64,000 bases of DNA from Clostridium aciditolerans (GCF_016316925.1 NZ_JAEEGB010000015.1:1-64000), one strand, 5' to 3'. Positions 18,102 through 28,343 are shown, counted from the stretch's first letter. Notes: generated from the letters alone by a model not told the origin. Numbers and translations are program-made.

Positions 18102-18674
18102 CTATATACTAAATCGCTCTGAGGTTTCATAAAACTTTTTAGCTTGCTTTATATTTCCATCTTTCTCATAAATCGTTCCAATTATATAATACACTTCTGA
18201 ACATAATGGATCTATAGATAAAGCCTTTTTCAAAATATCATAAGCCTCTTTATTTCTTCCTAGTTCGATCAATTCTCTACTGTTCTTTAAGTAATCATCT
18301 AAAGCTTTAGTATTATTATTATTAAAAATTTCATTTAATACTGATTTAATCTTTTCCGCAGTAAAAGGTTTTTGCAAATATACCACAGCACCAAGTTTTG
18401 TGCACTCTACTGCATTTTTGATTGTAGCAAATGCAGTCATAATTACTACAGGAATATTAATACCTATTTCTCTCATTTTCTTCAAAACTGTAGTTCCACT
18501 TATTTCTGGCATTTTTATATCTAAAAAAGCCAAATCAAACTTTTCGATATTTAATAGTTCAATTGCCTCTTGCCCATTTTTAGCTGTGATAACTTCATAA
18601 TCATTTATTTCAAGACATGTAGTTAGTAGCGTTCTTATGTTTTTTGTATCATCAACCACTAATACTTTTTTCAT
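18102..18674 (-). CDS. Response regulator with C-terminal TPR
   Basis: A 190-aa protein. Residues 1-120 form a receiver domain with the acidic pocket (VVDD near 7-9), phosphoacceptor Asp52 (LAFLDIKMP), a Thr in IMTAF and Lys in YLQKPF. Instead of a DNA-binding domain, residues 125-190 contain tetratricopeptide-like helices (NKEAYDILKKALSIDPLCSEVYYIIGTIY). It should therefore signal by protein contact rather than direct DNA binding. It follows the sensor kinase by 22 bp on the same strand, so the two form one unit. No KdpE-type output is present. Confidence 0.9.
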   Translation of the reverse strand: MKKVLVVDDTKNIRTLLTTCLEINDYEVITAKNGQEAIELLNIEKFDLAFLDIKMPEISGTTVLKKMREIGINIPVVIMTAFATIKNAVECTKLGAVVYLQKPFTAEKIKSVLNEIFNNNNTKALDDYLKNSRELIELGRNKEAYDILKKALSIDPLCSEVYYIIGTIYEKDGNIKQAKKFYETSERFSI

Positions 18675-18696
18675 TCAAATTAACCTCCATATCTAA

Positions 18697-20532
18697 CTAA
18701 TTTGCTACAGGAATAGCAAAGGTAAAAGTGCTTCCTACATCTAATTTACTTTCACACCAAATTTGCCCGCCGTGAGTTTCTACAATCTCTTTAGCAATAG
18801 CTAAACCTAACCCACTACCTCTCATTTCTAAATCGCTGCCTTTTACTTGAACAAACTTATTAAATATTCTCTTCTGATATTCAGCAGGTATCCCTACTCC
18901 TGTATCAATAACTGATACAAATATTTTATTACCTTCAGCAAATGCCTTTACTAAGATTTCATCTCCTGCATTTACGTATTTTAATGCATTTGACACCAGA
19001 TTATTTAACACCCAGGATATTTTATCTGGATCTACTAATATTTTAGGAAGCTTTTCACTTGCTTCATAATATAAATTTACTTCCTTATCTACAGCTTGGT
19101 CATTAAATCTTTTAATACAATTTTCTATTATTCCAATTATAGAACAGGATTTTATATTAAATAACGCCTTATCTGACTCAATTTTAGAAAGCTGAAGTAA
19201 CTCGTTTACAAGGCTAGAAAGCCTTTCCCCATCTTCTCTTATTGTTTTTATAATGCTTTCCTGTTTTTCACTCAAAGATCCTATTTTTTTATCTGCAACC
19301 AAGCTTAATCCCATCATTATTGAAGTTAAAGGTGTTTTTAATTCATGCGATATAGTAGCCATAAAGTCTGATTTTATTTTCTCAATTTGTTTCAACTTAG
19401 TAACATTCTGGAATAATACAACTATTCCATATATATTTAAATTTCTATCTTCTATAGCCGTAGCAATAATATTAAAGTAATAATCTTTTTCCCTTATCTT
19501 TAAATTCATTATTTTTTCTGCCCTTTTTTCATGTTCTTCTCCATAAACACTGGATATATATTCGTATAATTCTCTATTATTTATGCTTTCCAAAAAGTGT
19601 TTATTCAAAGCATCAATTTCTTTTATACCAAATATGTCTTCACAAGCATCGTTTAATAGAATAACCTTACAATCTGTATCTAAAACAATTAAAGGGTCAG
19701 AAATACTTTTTACAATGGCAAGTGACTTATTCTTTTCTTCTAATAATTTACCTTTACTGCTATATTCAAACTGTTGAAGTCTTTTGGTCATTTTATTAAA
19801 TTCGTGAGCTAAAAGACCTACTTCATCAGTTGAAACTACAGGTATCTCCTGATGCAGATATCCTTCCTTAACAGACTTTACACATTCCGTAAGAATGTAT
19901 ACTGGCTTTAAAAATCTATTAATGAAGAATGTTGAAATAAAAAAACCTCCTACTACAGCCACTGTAGATAGTCCTAAGATTATATACATTGTTGCTATTG
20001 TGTCATTAGTTACATTATTTTTCCCATTAAACATTGCTTTTTCATTTAAAGAGGATAAACCTTTTAATTCATTTTTTAAGTCAGTATATTGAGCACTAAC
20101 TTTCTTGTTATAAAAATCAAGAGCTTTATCTTTTCCCTGATTATTTTTAATTTCCTGTATATCAGAAAATAATGTCATATATTTAATATACTCATCATTA
20201 ATTTTAGTTACGTAGTCTCTCTCCCCTATTTCTGTTATATTATTAGCTTCTATGTTATACCATTTATAAAACTCATCACTATTTTTATAAAATAAATTAG
20301 TTCCTATTTGTTCATTATTATTAAGATAACTTAAAATAGCTATGTTTTGTCCATCAATGGCTTCAATCATGTTATTAACTGTATTTATACTCTTGTAATT
20401 ATTAACCATTAATCCATCTATTGACTTACTTAATATATGAAAACTAATTACTGAAGTAAATCCTACAACAGCAATCATTAATACAAGACAAATATATACC
20501 GCTGAAATTTTACCTTTAAGTGTTCTTATCAT
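18697..20532 (-). CDS. Membrane sensor histidine kinase (HAMP-PAS)
   Basis: A 611-aa kinase. Transmembrane segments lie at about 11-33 and 180-204, enclosing a roughly 145-residue extracytoplasmic helical sensor. Then come HAMP (205-258), PAS (270-380), HisKA with phosphorylatable His396 in MATISHELKTPLTS, and HATPase with N box (LVNNLVSNALKY), G1 (DTGVGIP) and G2 (GSGLGLAIAKEI). Its partner is the TPR response regulator immediately downstream. It lies just after the kdp operon but is separated from it by a terminator and 230 bp, so a potassium-sensing role is suggestive only. Confidence 0.93.
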   Translation of the reverse strand: MIRTLKGKISAVYICLVLMIAVVGFTSVISFHILSKSIDGLMVNNYKSINTVNNMIEAIDGQNIAILSYLNNNEQIGTNLFYKNSDEFYKWYNIEANNITEIGERDYVTKINDEYIKYMTLFSDIQEIKNNQGKDKALDFYNKKVSAQYTDLKNELKGLSSLNEKAMFNGKNNVTNDTIATMYIILGLSTVAVVGGFFISTFFINRFLKPVYILTECVKSVKEGYLHQEIPVVSTDEVGLLAHEFNKMTKRLQQFEYSSKGKLLEEKNKSLAIVKSISDPLIVLDTDCKVILLNDACEDIFGIKEIDALNKHFLESINNRELYEYISSVYGEEHEKRAEKIMNLKIREKDYYFNIIATAIEDRNLNIYGIVVLFQNVTKLKQIEKIKSDFMATISHELKTPLTSIMMGLSLVADKKIGSLSEKQESIIKTIREDGERLSSLVNELLQLSKIESDKALFNIKSCSIIGIIENCIKRFNDQAVDKEVNLYYEASEKLPKILVDPDKISWVLNNLVSNALKYVNAGDEILVKAFAEGNKIFVSVIDTGVGIPAEYQKRIFNKFVQVKGSDLEMRGSGLGLAIAKEIVETHGGQIWCESKLDVGSTFTFAIPVAN

Positions 20533-20724
20533 ATTTCCCTCCGTTACGATACTCTACATTTATTCCTCAGTATAAGATTATCGGCAACTAACGTCAATTA
20601 GTTAAGCTAACACTAAAACGAGAAAACATCAAATATACCTGTAAGTTAAGCAATTAATTAAGCTAGATCCTATTTAATAACAAGGAAAATCTAAAAATGG
20701 ACGATTTTCAAGATTTCAACTAAA

Positions 20725-20751
20725 AATAACTCTAGACCATCTAGAGTTATT
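20725..20751 (-). terminator. Terminator after kdpC
   Basis: AATAACTCTAGA and TCTAGAGTTATT form a 12-bp stem around a 3-nt loop, followed on the minus strand by a T-rich stretch, 15 bp after the kdpC stop. It separates the kdp operon from the kinase gene. Confidence 0.82.
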
Positions 20752-20765
20752 TTAGTTCTAATTTT

Positions 20766-21392
20766 TTATTTTGTATTTAATAATGTTGCTATTTCAAGAT
20801 TTACCTTAAGAACGTTAACTCTAGGCTCACCAAAAATCCCCAAAGCTCTTTCTTCTGTATATTTGTTAACTATATTTTGAAGCTCTGCTTCGCTTATACC
20901 TGTAGCTTTTGAAACCGCAGGTATTTGTATCTTTGCTGATTCGGGGCTTATATTTGGATCAAGTCCTGACCCTGAGCTTGTAAGCAAATCTGTTGGTATA
21001 TCTTCTTTCTTCACGCTAGGATGGGATTTTAAAAACTCATCTATATCTTTTTGTACTCTATCAGTTAAAGCTTTATTTGATGGAGCAAGATTTTGCGAAC
21101 CTGAGCTTACACCAGTATATGAAACTTTACCATTCTTATCGGGTTTGGTATCTGCTTCAGTATAGGTATTATAATTAACTGCTGAAATTCTTCCATGGAA
21201 AAACCTTGGATCAGTAAAACTTTGGCCAATTAGCTCTGAACCAACTTCTTTTCCATTGACAAATATCATACTTCCATTAGCTTTTTTATTAAAAACAAGT
21301 TGGCTTATTCCTGTCATAGCTAAAGGATATATTATTCCACATAAGATCAACAATACAACACTTATAAGAATTGATCTCTTTAATGTTTTCAT
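20766..21392 (-). CDS. kdpC: Potassium-transporting ATPase subunit KdpC
   Basis: About 208 residues: one N-terminal membrane helix (about 7-29) and a mostly extracytoplasmic domain with the KdpC hallmarks [18 protein letters not shown] and [14 protein letters not shown]. The ATG at 21392 follows a GAAGGAG site and is preferred over an in-frame start 12 codons upstream. KdpC assists assembly and ATP affinity of the KdpFABC pump. Last gene of the operon, with its own terminator. The long [22 protein letters not shown] insertion region is common in clostridial KdpC. Confidence 0.97.
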   Translation of the reverse strand: MKTLKRSILISVVLLILCGIIYPLAMTGISQLVFNKKANGSMIFVNGKEVGSELIGQSFTDPRFFHGRISAVNYNTYTEADTKPDKNGKVSYTGVSSGSQNLAPSNKALTDRVQKDIDEFLKSHPSVKKEDIPTDLLTSSGSGLDPNISPESAKIQIPAVSKATGISEAELQNIVNKYTEERALGIFGEPRVNVLKVNLEIATLLNTK

Positions 21393-21504
21393 GGTTTTAA
21401 TCTCCTTCGATAAAATATATTTATACAAATATTTTATTAAGGAAACAGGCTCAGAATTGGTGTGGATAATTCCTCCCCTGAATCCTTAAAACAAAATTAA
21501 GATA

Positions 21505-23568
21505 TTAGCTTAAGTTTAATATTTTTAATAATGGTGTTATGATTAAATCTATGACTTTAATTCCAACAAAAGGTACTATCATACCACCAACACCAAATAC
21601 TAACATATTTCTAAGTAAAAGCATTTCCGACTTCATAGGTCTATACTTTACGCCTCTCATGGCGATAGGTATTAACGCTGGAATTATTATAGCATTAAAT
21701 ATTAATGCTGAAACTATAGCACTAGAAGGCGTTGATAATCTCATAACATTTAATATCTGCATTTGAGGTATTGCTACAGTAAATATAGCAGGTATTATAG
21801 CAAAGTACTTAGCAACATCATTTGCAATACTAAAGGTGGTTAAAGCACCTCTAGTTATAAGAAGCTGCTTACCAATTTCAACAACCTCCAATATCTTTGT
21901 AGGGTCTGAGTCTAAGTCAACCATATTGGCTGCTTCCTTAGCTGCTGTAGTACCACTATTCATAGCGAGGCCTACATCTGCCTGGGCAAGAGCCGGAGCA
22001 TCATTAGTTCCATCTCCTGTCATAGCTACTATCTTTCCTTCGCTTTGTTCCTTCTTTATAGCATATATTTTATCTTCCGGCTTAGCTTCTGCTATAAATT
22101 CGTCAACACCAGCTTCTTTAGCAATTGTTTCTGCAGTCAATGGGTTATCTCCCGTACACATTATAGTTTTTATACCCATTTCTCTTAGTCTTGCAAATCT
22201 TTGTACAAGACCAGGTTTTACCGTATCTTTTAGATATATAACTCCATATATTTTATTATCTACACATACTACTAATGGGGTACCACCTAATTTGGAAACT
22301 CTAGTTAGGCTTTCATCTAAATCCGATGGAATTTCACCACCAGCTTCAGTCACAAATTTTTTAATTGAATCCTGTGCTCCTTTTCTTACCTTTCTTCCGT
22401 CGGTCAGGTCTAGTCCACTCATTCTGGTTTGAGCCGTAAATTCTATGAAATCTAAATCCTCGTACTTAGATGCCTCTAATGTAGTTCCTTGTTTTTTACC
22501 AAGTTCAACTATGGACTTTCCTTCTGGAGTATCATCTTTAAATGATGATATCACAGAATAGTCAATAAGTTCTTCAGTTTTCACAGCAGTAACTGGTATA
22601 AATTCCGCAGCTAATCTATTACCATAAGTTATAGTGCCCGTTTTATCAAGTATCATTGTATTAACGTCACCACAAGCTTCAACGGCTTTACCTGACATTG
22701 CAATAACATTAAATCTTGTAACTCTATCCATACCAGCAATTCCTATAGCTGATAAAAGACCACCTATAGTTGTAGGTATAAGACAAACAAGCAGTGCAAT
22801 TAGTGTTGATATAGGAATTCTAACTCCAGAATATATAGCCATAGGATAAAGAGTTACTAAAACTATTAAAAATATTAGTGTTAAACTAACAAGTACTGTA
22901 TTTAAAGCTATCTCATTAGGTGTCTTTTGTCTGGATGCGCCTTCTACTAAAGCAATCATCTTGTCAAGGAAGGATTCACCAGGTGTAGCTGTTATTTTAA
23001 CCTTTAACCAGTCACTTACGACTTTGGTTCCGCCGGTAACAGAAGCAAAGTCTCCACCAGCTTCCTTCATAACCGGTGCGGATTCACCGGTTATAGCAGA
23101 CTCATCTACAGATGCAAGTCCTGCTATAACTTCACCATCATTAGGAATTAAATCTCCTGTTTCTACAAGAACAATATCTCCTTTTTTTAGTTCACTTGCA
23201 CTTATTACTTTTACATTGCCATTACTATCTAACAGCTTAGCCATAGTATCTTTACGTGTTTTCTTTAAGCTTTCTGCTTGAGCTTTACCACGACCTTCTG
23301 CTATAGCTTCAGCAAAATTTGCAAATAAAACAGTTATAAAAAGAATTAACATAACAATCAAATTATATGTTCTTAAATTATTACCAGTATCTCCAAACAT
23401 GGTTGGAAAAAATGTTAATATTAAAGATATAAAGAAGCCTATTTCAACAACAAACATAACTGGATTTTTAATCATATATTTAGGATTTAACTTTCGAAAG
23501 GATTCAGCTATAGCTTCATTAACTATCTCTTTGGTAATAAACTTATTTTTTTTATCATTTTTACTCAT
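21505..23568 (-). CDS. kdpB: Potassium-transporting P-type ATPase subunit KdpB
   Basis: A 687-aa P-type ATPase that hydrolyses ATP to drive high-affinity K+ uptake. The phosphorylated residue is Asp308 in DKTGTIT, the actuator loop is TGES (160-163), and hinge motifs [16 protein letters not shown] are intact. The serine of TGES is the site of inhibitory phosphorylation known in E. coli KdpB, so that switch could exist here. Several membrane helices flank the cytoplasmic domains. It lies 32 bp after kdpA and about 110 bp before kdpC, in the order kdpFABC. Confidence 0.99.
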   Translation of the reverse strand: MSKNDKKNKFITKEIVNEAIAESFRKLNPKYMIKNPVMFVVEIGFFISLILTFFPTMFGDTGNNLRTYNLIVMLILFITVLFANFAEAIAEGRGKAQAESLKKTRKDTMAKLLDSNGNVKVISASELKKGDIVLVETGDLIPNDGEVIAGLASVDESAITGESAPVMKEAGGDFASVTGGTKVVSDWLKVKITATPGESFLDKMIALVEGASRQKTPNEIALNTVLVSLTLIFLIVLVTLYPMAIYSGVRIPISTLIALLVCLIPTTIGGLLSAIGIAGMDRVTRFNVIAMSGKAVEACGDVNTMILDKTGTITYGNRLAAEFIPVTAVKTEELIDYSVISSFKDDTPEGKSIVELGKKQGTTLEASKYEDLDFIEFTAQTRMSGLDLTDGRKVRKGAQDSIKKFVTEAGGEIPSDLDESLTRVSKLGGTPLVVCVDNKIYGVIYLKDTVKPGLVQRFARLREMGIKTIMCTGDNPLTAETIAKEAGVDEFIAEAKPEDKIYAIKKEQSEGKIVAMTGDGTNDAPALAQADVGLAMNSGTTAAKEAANMVDLDSDPTKILEVVEIGKQLLITRGALTTFSIANDVAKYFAIIPAIFTVAIPQMQILNVMRLSTPSSAIVSALIFNAIIIPALIPIAMRGVKYRPMKSEMLLLRNMLVFGVGGMIVPFVGIKVIDLIITPLLKILNLS

Positions 23569-23600
23569 ACCAAATGCTCCTTCTTAAATATTTGTAAAAC

Positions 23601-25283
23601 TTAACGTATAAGCGTTAAATGCTCTGCTATCGGTCCTAATGCAATAGCTGGTAAGAATGTCAATGCTCCAATTATTAAAACAATAACCACTAAAGTTATT
23701 GAAAACATAGCATTGTCAGTTTTAAAGGTACCAGCAGTTGCAGGTATAGCTTTTTTAGAGGCTAAGGACCCTGCTACAGCTATAAGGATTATCATAGATA
23801 AATATCTTCCAAGGAACATTACAATTCCTGTAGCGGTATTCCAAAATATCGTATTATCTGCTATGCCTTCAAATCCAGAACCATTATTAGCTGCAGATGA
23901 TGCAAACTGATAAACTACTTGAGTTAAACCATGGAATCCAGGATTTGTTATTCCTGCTACACCTTGGGGAATAATTAATGCTAGTGCAGAAAACATAAGT
24001 ATTAGAAATGGATGTATTATGATAGCTAGTGCAATCAGCTTAATTTCTCTTCCTTCTAGTTTTTTAGATAGGAACTCTGGAGTTCTACCTACCATTAATC
24101 CACATAAGAACACAGTTAGTATTGCATACATAATCATATTCATAAAACCTACACCTTTTCCACCAAAGGTTACGTTTAGCATCATATTGAACAGTGGCAC
24201 TAATCCTCCCAAAGGCGTTAGAGAGTCATGCATATTGTTTACAGTTCCCGTTGTAAAAGCTGTAGTTACAGTAGTAAATAGTGCAGATTGAGGTATACCA
24301 AATCTAACCTCTTTACCTTCCATATTTCCCATAAGCTGATTAAGGCCTATATGTGCTAGCGCTGGATTACCTGCTTTTTCTGATGAATAACAAATTGGAA
24401 GTACAAGTAAAAACAATATTCCCATAGCGGCAAATATTGCCCAGCCTTGTTTTTTATTCTTTAACATTAATCCAAAGGTATATACTACAGCACCAGGAAG
24501 TAACATCATTGATAGCATTTCAATTAAATTTGTTATAGGTGTTGGATTTTCAAAAGGATGAGCTGAGTTAGCACCAAAGAAACCACCACCATTTGTACCT
24601 ATGTGTTTGATTGATTCAAGAGTCGCAACTGGACCTAAAGCTATATCCTGAAGCTTACCTTCAATTGTAGTTACTGTATGAGTACCGGTCAGAGTTTGTG
24701 GTACTCCCTGTGCTACTAATAGCAAAGTAACTATAACTGATAGAGGAAGAAGTACTCTAGTTATAACTCTAGTCAAATCTACAAAAAAGTTTCCAAGGGT
24801 TTTATTTCTGCCAATAATTCCTCTCATAAATGCAAGTGCAGCGGCAAAACCAGTAGCAGCAGAAGTAAACATCATAAATGTCATTACAGTCATCTGACTT
24901 AAGTAAGATACACCAGATTCACCACTGTAATCCTGAAGGTTTGTATTTGTTATAAAACTTATTACTGTATTAAAGGTAAGTGACTGCTCCATTCCCCCTA
25001 CCTTATTTGGATTTAGAAAATGTAAAGATTGAGTTCTCAATATTAAATACCCTAATGCTGCCATTACTGCATTTACTGCAATAATGGATAGTATATATTG
25101 CTTCCACGTCATTTCTTCGCCTTTTTTTATTCCGCATATCCTATATATAAAATTATCTATAATATCGAAAAATCCATTACCAAAATGTTTTTCAAAGGTA
25201 CTTACCTTGTACAAATACTTACCAACTGGGATAACCAATAAAACAAATATTACTAGTGGTATTATTATTTGCAAAGTTTCCAT
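23601..25283 (-). CDS. kdpA: Potassium-transporting ATPase subunit KdpA
   Basis: A 560-aa polytopic membrane protein related to K+ channels that binds and conducts K+. Pore-loop signatures are visible: NTNLQDYSGE, GTNGGGFFGANSAHPFENP, TTGTVNNMHDSLTPLGG and SSAANNGSGFEG. I chose the ATG at 25283 because a GAGGAGGATG ribosome site precedes it; a longer frame adds only seven residues. It follows kdpF by about 29 bp. Confidence 0.98.
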   Translation of the reverse strand: METLQIIIPLVIFVLLVIPVGKYLYKVSTFEKHFGNGFFDIIDNFIYRICGIKKGEEMTWKQYILSIIAVNAVMAALGYLILRTQSLHFLNPNKVGGMEQSLTFNTVISFITNTNLQDYSGESGVSYLSQMTVMTFMMFTSAATGFAAALAFMRGIIGRNKTLGNFFVDLTRVITRVLLPLSVIVTLLLVAQGVPQTLTGTHTVTTIEGKLQDIALGPVATLESIKHIGTNGGGFFGANSAHPFENPTPITNLIEMLSMMLLPGAVVYTFGLMLKNKKQGWAIFAAMGILFLLVLPICYSSEKAGNPALAHIGLNQLMGNMEGKEVRFGIPQSALFTTVTTAFTTGTVNNMHDSLTPLGGLVPLFNMMLNVTFGGKGVGFMNMIMYAILTVFLCGLMVGRTPEFLSKKLEGREIKLIALAIIIHPFLILMFSALALIIPQGVAGITNPGFHGLTQVVYQFASSAANNGSGFEGIADNTIFWNTATGIVMFLGRYLSMIILIAVAGSLASKKAIPATAGTFKTDNAMFSITLVVIVLIIGALTFLPAIALGPIAEHLTLIR

Positions 25284-25312
25284 TGCAACATCCTCCTCAT
25301 ACAATTAAATTA

Positions 25313-25390
25313 TTAAAATTTTTCAGGGTTAAAGAGTGCATAACATAAATATATAAACAGCAAAATAGTTATTATAATTAATCCCCACAT
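25313..25390 (-). CDS. kdpF: KdpF, 25-aa subunit of the Kdp pump
   Basis: A 25-residue peptide, MWGLIIITILLFIYLCYALF followed by NPEKF. It has one membrane helix and the YxxYALxxPE(K/R)F ending typical of KdpF, which stabilises the KdpFABC complex. A GGAGGAGC site precedes the ATG, and kdpA follows on the same strand. Confidence 0.9.
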   Translation of the reverse strand: MWGLIIITILLFIYLCYALFNPEKF

Positions 25391-25406
25391 TCTCTAGCTC
25401 CTCCTA

Positions 25407-25508
25407 CTAATCCTTTTTATTTTCAGTTTGCTTATCACACCATTCAGCAAAAAATTTTAGACATACAAAACCTATAAAAAGTGATGCTACAAATATAACA
25501 TCTAACAT
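25407..25508 (-). CDS. Small membrane peptide upstream of kdpF, 33 aa
   Basis: A 33-codon frame, MLDVIFVASLFIGFVCLKFF plus a charged tail AEWCDKQTENKKD, with an AAAGGAGG site about 8 nt before its ATG. It ends 16 bp before kdpF and would be co-transcribed as the first gene of the operon. One membrane helix with a cytoplasmic tail is predicted. I know no named family; position and design suggest an accessory subunit or regulator of the pump. Confidence 0.7.
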   Translation of the reverse strand: MLDVIFVASLFIGFVCLKFFAEWCDKQTENKKD

Positions 25509-25847
25509 ATATTGCAAACCTCCTTTATTATCAACATACTAATTTTCTTCATTTCTCATCTATGCATATTCAGATTATACTTCCATTAATAGAAAAACTA
25601 AAATTTAATATTAACCTTAATTTAAAAAACTCCAATTTATTATAGACAGTTTAAGTAAAATATCCTTGTGGTTCGTAGTAGTTTTTGGTATTGGCTTAAT
25701 TTAGCTTCAGTATTCTTAATTGACACTGATAAAGAAAAGTCTTAGACTATTTATATCTGTCACATCAAAATATCTTAATATTCCTATTTTTCAAGCACCT
25801 ATTTAATATAGAGATTCTAATTAAAGATTGTGAACAAAAAAACAAAA
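25509..25847. other. Leader and promoter region of the kdp operon
   Basis: About 340 bp with no gene. On the minus strand a TATAAT near 25633-25638 is a possible -10, but I could not pair it with a good -35. I looked for a c-di-AMP (ydaO-type) riboswitch, which controls potassium genes in some Firmicutes, and saw no convincing match. Confidence 0.5.
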
Positions 25848-25874
25848 CTGACACCGCGTTAAAAGCGATGCCAG
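25841..25874 (-). terminator. Terminator after the KdpD-like gene
   Basis: CTGGCATCGC pairs (two G-T) with GCGGTGTCAG around a 7-nt loop, then TTTTGTTTTTTTG on the minus strand. It lies about 90 bp after the KdpD-like stop, so that gene and the kdp operon are separate transcripts. Confidence 0.85.
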
Positions 25875-25965
25875 CTTGCGTAATTTTAAGATTTTCTAAA
25901 ATATAGGGCATTTTTCCTTGTCCAATTAACCAGAACCATTTGAAATTTAGTGCTAGGTTTTTTAC

Positions 25966-27111
25966 TTATCTTAAATCATTTGGTATAACATGAACTTCTA
26001 TATCTTTTGTAAGCTTTAAGAGTCTGGTAACTGTTGAGCCTCTTAATATAGTTTGCCATTTAGTTCTCGTACTATGTCCAATAATTATCTGTGTTATATA
26101 TCTCTGAGTTGCAAATTGTGCTAACTCTCTTGATATACTCTTTCCAGTCAAATTTACGACTTCTGCTCCTAGCTGCCGTGCCAATTTAAAATGACCTTCA
26201 AGCCTCTCCGAATCTTTTTCGGTCATTTTCTGAGCAAATATTCTTGTGCTATTTATGTTAACTACAACCCACTCACATTTGAATTTTCTTGCTATTCTAG
26301 CCCCTCTTCGAATGAGCTTTTTAGAAGTTGGGCTAGGACTTATACATACCATTACTCTTTCTATAATGTGCCAGTTTTCTTTAATTCCATGTTCTTTTTT
26401 ATATTCTTCAAGTTCTTCATCAACTTCTTCAGCAGTTTGACGAAGAGCTATTTCTCTTAATGCATTTAAGTTACCTAGCCTAAAGAAATTTTTTAATGAT
26501 CTGGCAATATTTTCATATTTATATATATATCCACCTTTTAACCTGTTTTGAAGAGCTGTTGGGGTAATATCTATTACTACTACTTCATCTGCTTCTTCAA
26601 CAATTTTATCTGGTATAGTTTCTCTAACTGTAACTCCTGTAATTTGTCTTACTATATCGTTTAGACTTTCTAAATGTTGAATATTTAATGTAGATACTAC
26701 ATTTATTCCTTGGCTTAAAATCTCTTCAACATCTTCAAATCTCTTTTTATTCTTAGAACCTGGCACGTTGGTATGTGCTAATTCATCTATAAGAACAGTA
26801 TTTGGCCTTCTTGATATAATAGCTTCAGTATCCATTTCCTCCATTACAATGCTATTATACTCAATCTTTTTTCTAGATACAGTTTCTAGCTTTCCTATTT
26901 GAGCTTCTGTTTCTTTTCTCTGATGAGATTCTAAATACCCAATTACTATATCTTCACCTTTTTCAAACCTACTGTTGGCGTCATTAAGCATGGCATAAGT
27001 CTTTCCAACACCTGGTGCATAACCTATGTATATTTTTAATCGTCCCCTTAGTTCTCTTTTAAACTTTTCTAAAGCTTCCTCTGGGGTATCTCTTTTGAAC
27101 TCACTTCTCAT
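25966..27111 (-). CDS. KdpD sensor-domain protein without kinase domain
   Basis: A 381-aa protein covering only the cytoplasmic N-terminal part of KdpD. Residues 20-230 are the KdpD domain with a Walker A motif (GYAPGVGKT, 30-38) and VLIDELAHTNVPGS. Residues 245-381 form a universal-stress-protein domain (VMVCISPSPTSKKLIRRGARIA ... IIGHSTRTKWQTILRGSTVTRLL). The membrane helices and histidine kinase of full KdpD (about 900 aa) are absent, and the gene ends cleanly at a terminator. Truncated forms occur in other bacteria and may act as ligand-responsive regulators. The separate kinase at 18697-20532 could be the complement, but this is untested. Confidence 0.9.
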   Translation of the reverse strand: MRSEFKRDTPEEALEKFKRELRGRLKIYIGYAPGVGKTYAMLNDANSRFEKGEDIVIGYLESHQRKETEAQIGKLETVSRKKIEYNSIVMEEMDTEAIISRRPNTVLIDELAHTNVPGSKNKKRFEDVEEILSQGINVVSTLNIQHLESLNDIVRQITGVTVRETIPDKIVEEADEVVVIDITPTALQNRLKGGYIYKYENIARSLKNFFRLGNLNALREIALRQTAEEVDEELEEYKKEHGIKENWHIIERVMVCISPSPTSKKLIRRGARIARKFKCEWVVVNINSTRIFAQKMTEKDSERLEGHFKLARQLGAEVVNLTGKSISRELAQFATQRYITQIIIGHSTRTKWQTILRGSTVTRLLKLTKDIEVHVIPNDLR

Positions 27112-27280
27112 TTATCTCAACCCCTTAAAATAACTATATATTTAAGTACATTATATCTAACAAAATATAGTAAGTAAACTTATTCTTCTATTGCCAGAGA
27201 TTCAGCAACAAAAGTTTAACCAAAACTTATTTAATTTCATAATATAAATTAATATCTAATTTATTTAACGGAGGTTCTGT

Positions 27281-28309
27281 ATGAAGAAACGTAAGTTTAT
27301 TCCCTACTCCATTTTAATAACTTTTATTTTTATAGTTACTATTTTTGCCGGATGTGCTGAAAAGAAAGATGCTAATAAAGATGTTGTAACTGTTAGATTG
27401 AATGAAGTTACCCGTTCAGTTTTCTATGCTCCAATGTATGCAGCAATTAGCCAGGGATTCTTTACTGAGGAAGGTTTAAAGGTAGACCTAACAACTGGCG
27501 AAGGTGCTGACAAGACTATGCAACAGGTATTAAGTAAAAGTGCTGATATAGGATTCTGCGGCCCAGAACAAGTAATATACATTAACAATCAAAATAGGGA
27601 TGACTACCCTATATTATTTGCGCAGTTAACTCAAACAGATGGTTCATTCTTGGTTGGAAGACATGAAGAAAAGGAATTCAAATGGGAATCCTTAAAGGGC
27701 AAAACTGTAATCGGCGGAAGACCAGGCGGAGTGCCTGAAATGACTTTCGAATATGTACTTAAAAAGCATAATCTTACTCCTGGAAAAGACTTAAATGTCA
27801 TAACAAACATTGCCTTTGCTGCTGTAACAGGAGCTTTTAAAGGTGGTACTGGTGATTATGCAACTATATTTGAACCTAATGCAAGCATGCTTACTAAAGT
27901 AAATGCAGGTTATGTAGTTGCCTCTGTTGGTGAAGAAGCTGGAACTATACCTTATACTTGTTTCTTCTCAACAAAATCCTACATGGATAAAAATCCACAG
28001 GTAATAGAAAAATTTACTCGTGCTATATATAAGGGACAACTCTGGGTTCAAAAACACAGCGATGAGGAAGTTGCAAAATCTATTAAATCATTTTTCCCTG
28101 GAACAGATGAGGATTTAATCAAATCGGTTATTGCTAACTACAGAAAAATAAATGCATATGCTTCTACTCCAATCTTCAAAGAAGAAGATTTAAGTAGATT
28201 AATGGATATAATTCAATCCTATAAATCCGACTTGATTCCTCAAAGGCCTGCCTTTAATAAAATTGTAAACAATACCTTTGGCGAAAAAGCTATTAAAGAA
28301 ATAAAATAA
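27281..28309 (+). CDS. ABC transporter substrate-binding lipoprotein (NMT1/SsuA type)
   Basis: A 342-aa lipoprotein with signal peptide and lipobox (FAGC, Cys25). The mature part has the NMT1/THI5-like or SsuA/TauA fold: VTVRLNEVTRSVFYAPMYAA, then GLKVDLTTGEGADKTMQQVL and GGRPGGVPEMTFEYVLKKH. Such proteins bind pyrimidines, sulfonates, nitrate or related organics; the ligand is not evident. No ATPase or permease adjoins it: the matching pair lies 6 kb away at 34614-36163. RBS GGAGG. A hairpin follows the stop. Confidence 0.9.
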   Translation: MKKRKFIPYSILITFIFIVTIFAGCAEKKDANKDVVTVRLNEVTRSVFYAPMYAAISQGFFTEEGLKVDLTTGEGADKTMQQVLSKSADIGFCGPEQVIYINNQNRDDYPILFAQLTQTDGSFLVGRHEEKEFKWESLKGKTVIGGRPGGVPEMTFEYVLKKHNLTPGKDLNVITNIAFAAVTGAFKGGTGDYATIFEPNASMLTKVNAGYVVASVGEEAGTIPYTCFFSTKSYMDKNPQVIEKFTRAIYKGQLWVQKHSDEEVAKSIKSFFPGTDEDLIKSVIANYRKINAYASTPIFKEEDLSRLMDIIQSYKSDLIPQRPAFNKIVNNTFGEKAIKEIK

Positions 28310-28329
28310 GGGTGCATAATGCACCCTTA
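28307..28329. terminator. Hairpin between binding-protein gene and tauE
   Basis: TAAGGGTGCA / TGCACCCTTA with a 3-nt loop, overlapping the stop of the binding-protein gene. There is no U-tract, so termination is uncertain. A near copy lies at 29861-29895 beside a gene relic. Confidence 0.6.
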
Positions 28330-28343
28330 AGCTGTTGATAAGT

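Noticed and set aside
21836-22432. Long plus-strand frame of 198 codons opposite kdpB
   Set aside because: It lies wholly antisense to the conserved kdpB sequence, and its composition reflects that gene's codon pattern.
25509-25965. c-di-AMP riboswitch before the kdp genes
   Set aside because: The structured GC-containing part at 25841-25874 is a simple terminator hairpin with a T-tract after the KdpD-like gene; the ydaO core motifs were not seen.
27112-27280. TPP riboswitch before the NMT1-like binding-protein gene
   Set aside because: No CTGAGA or ACCTGA-type motifs are present, so a thiamine-precursor role is not supported.
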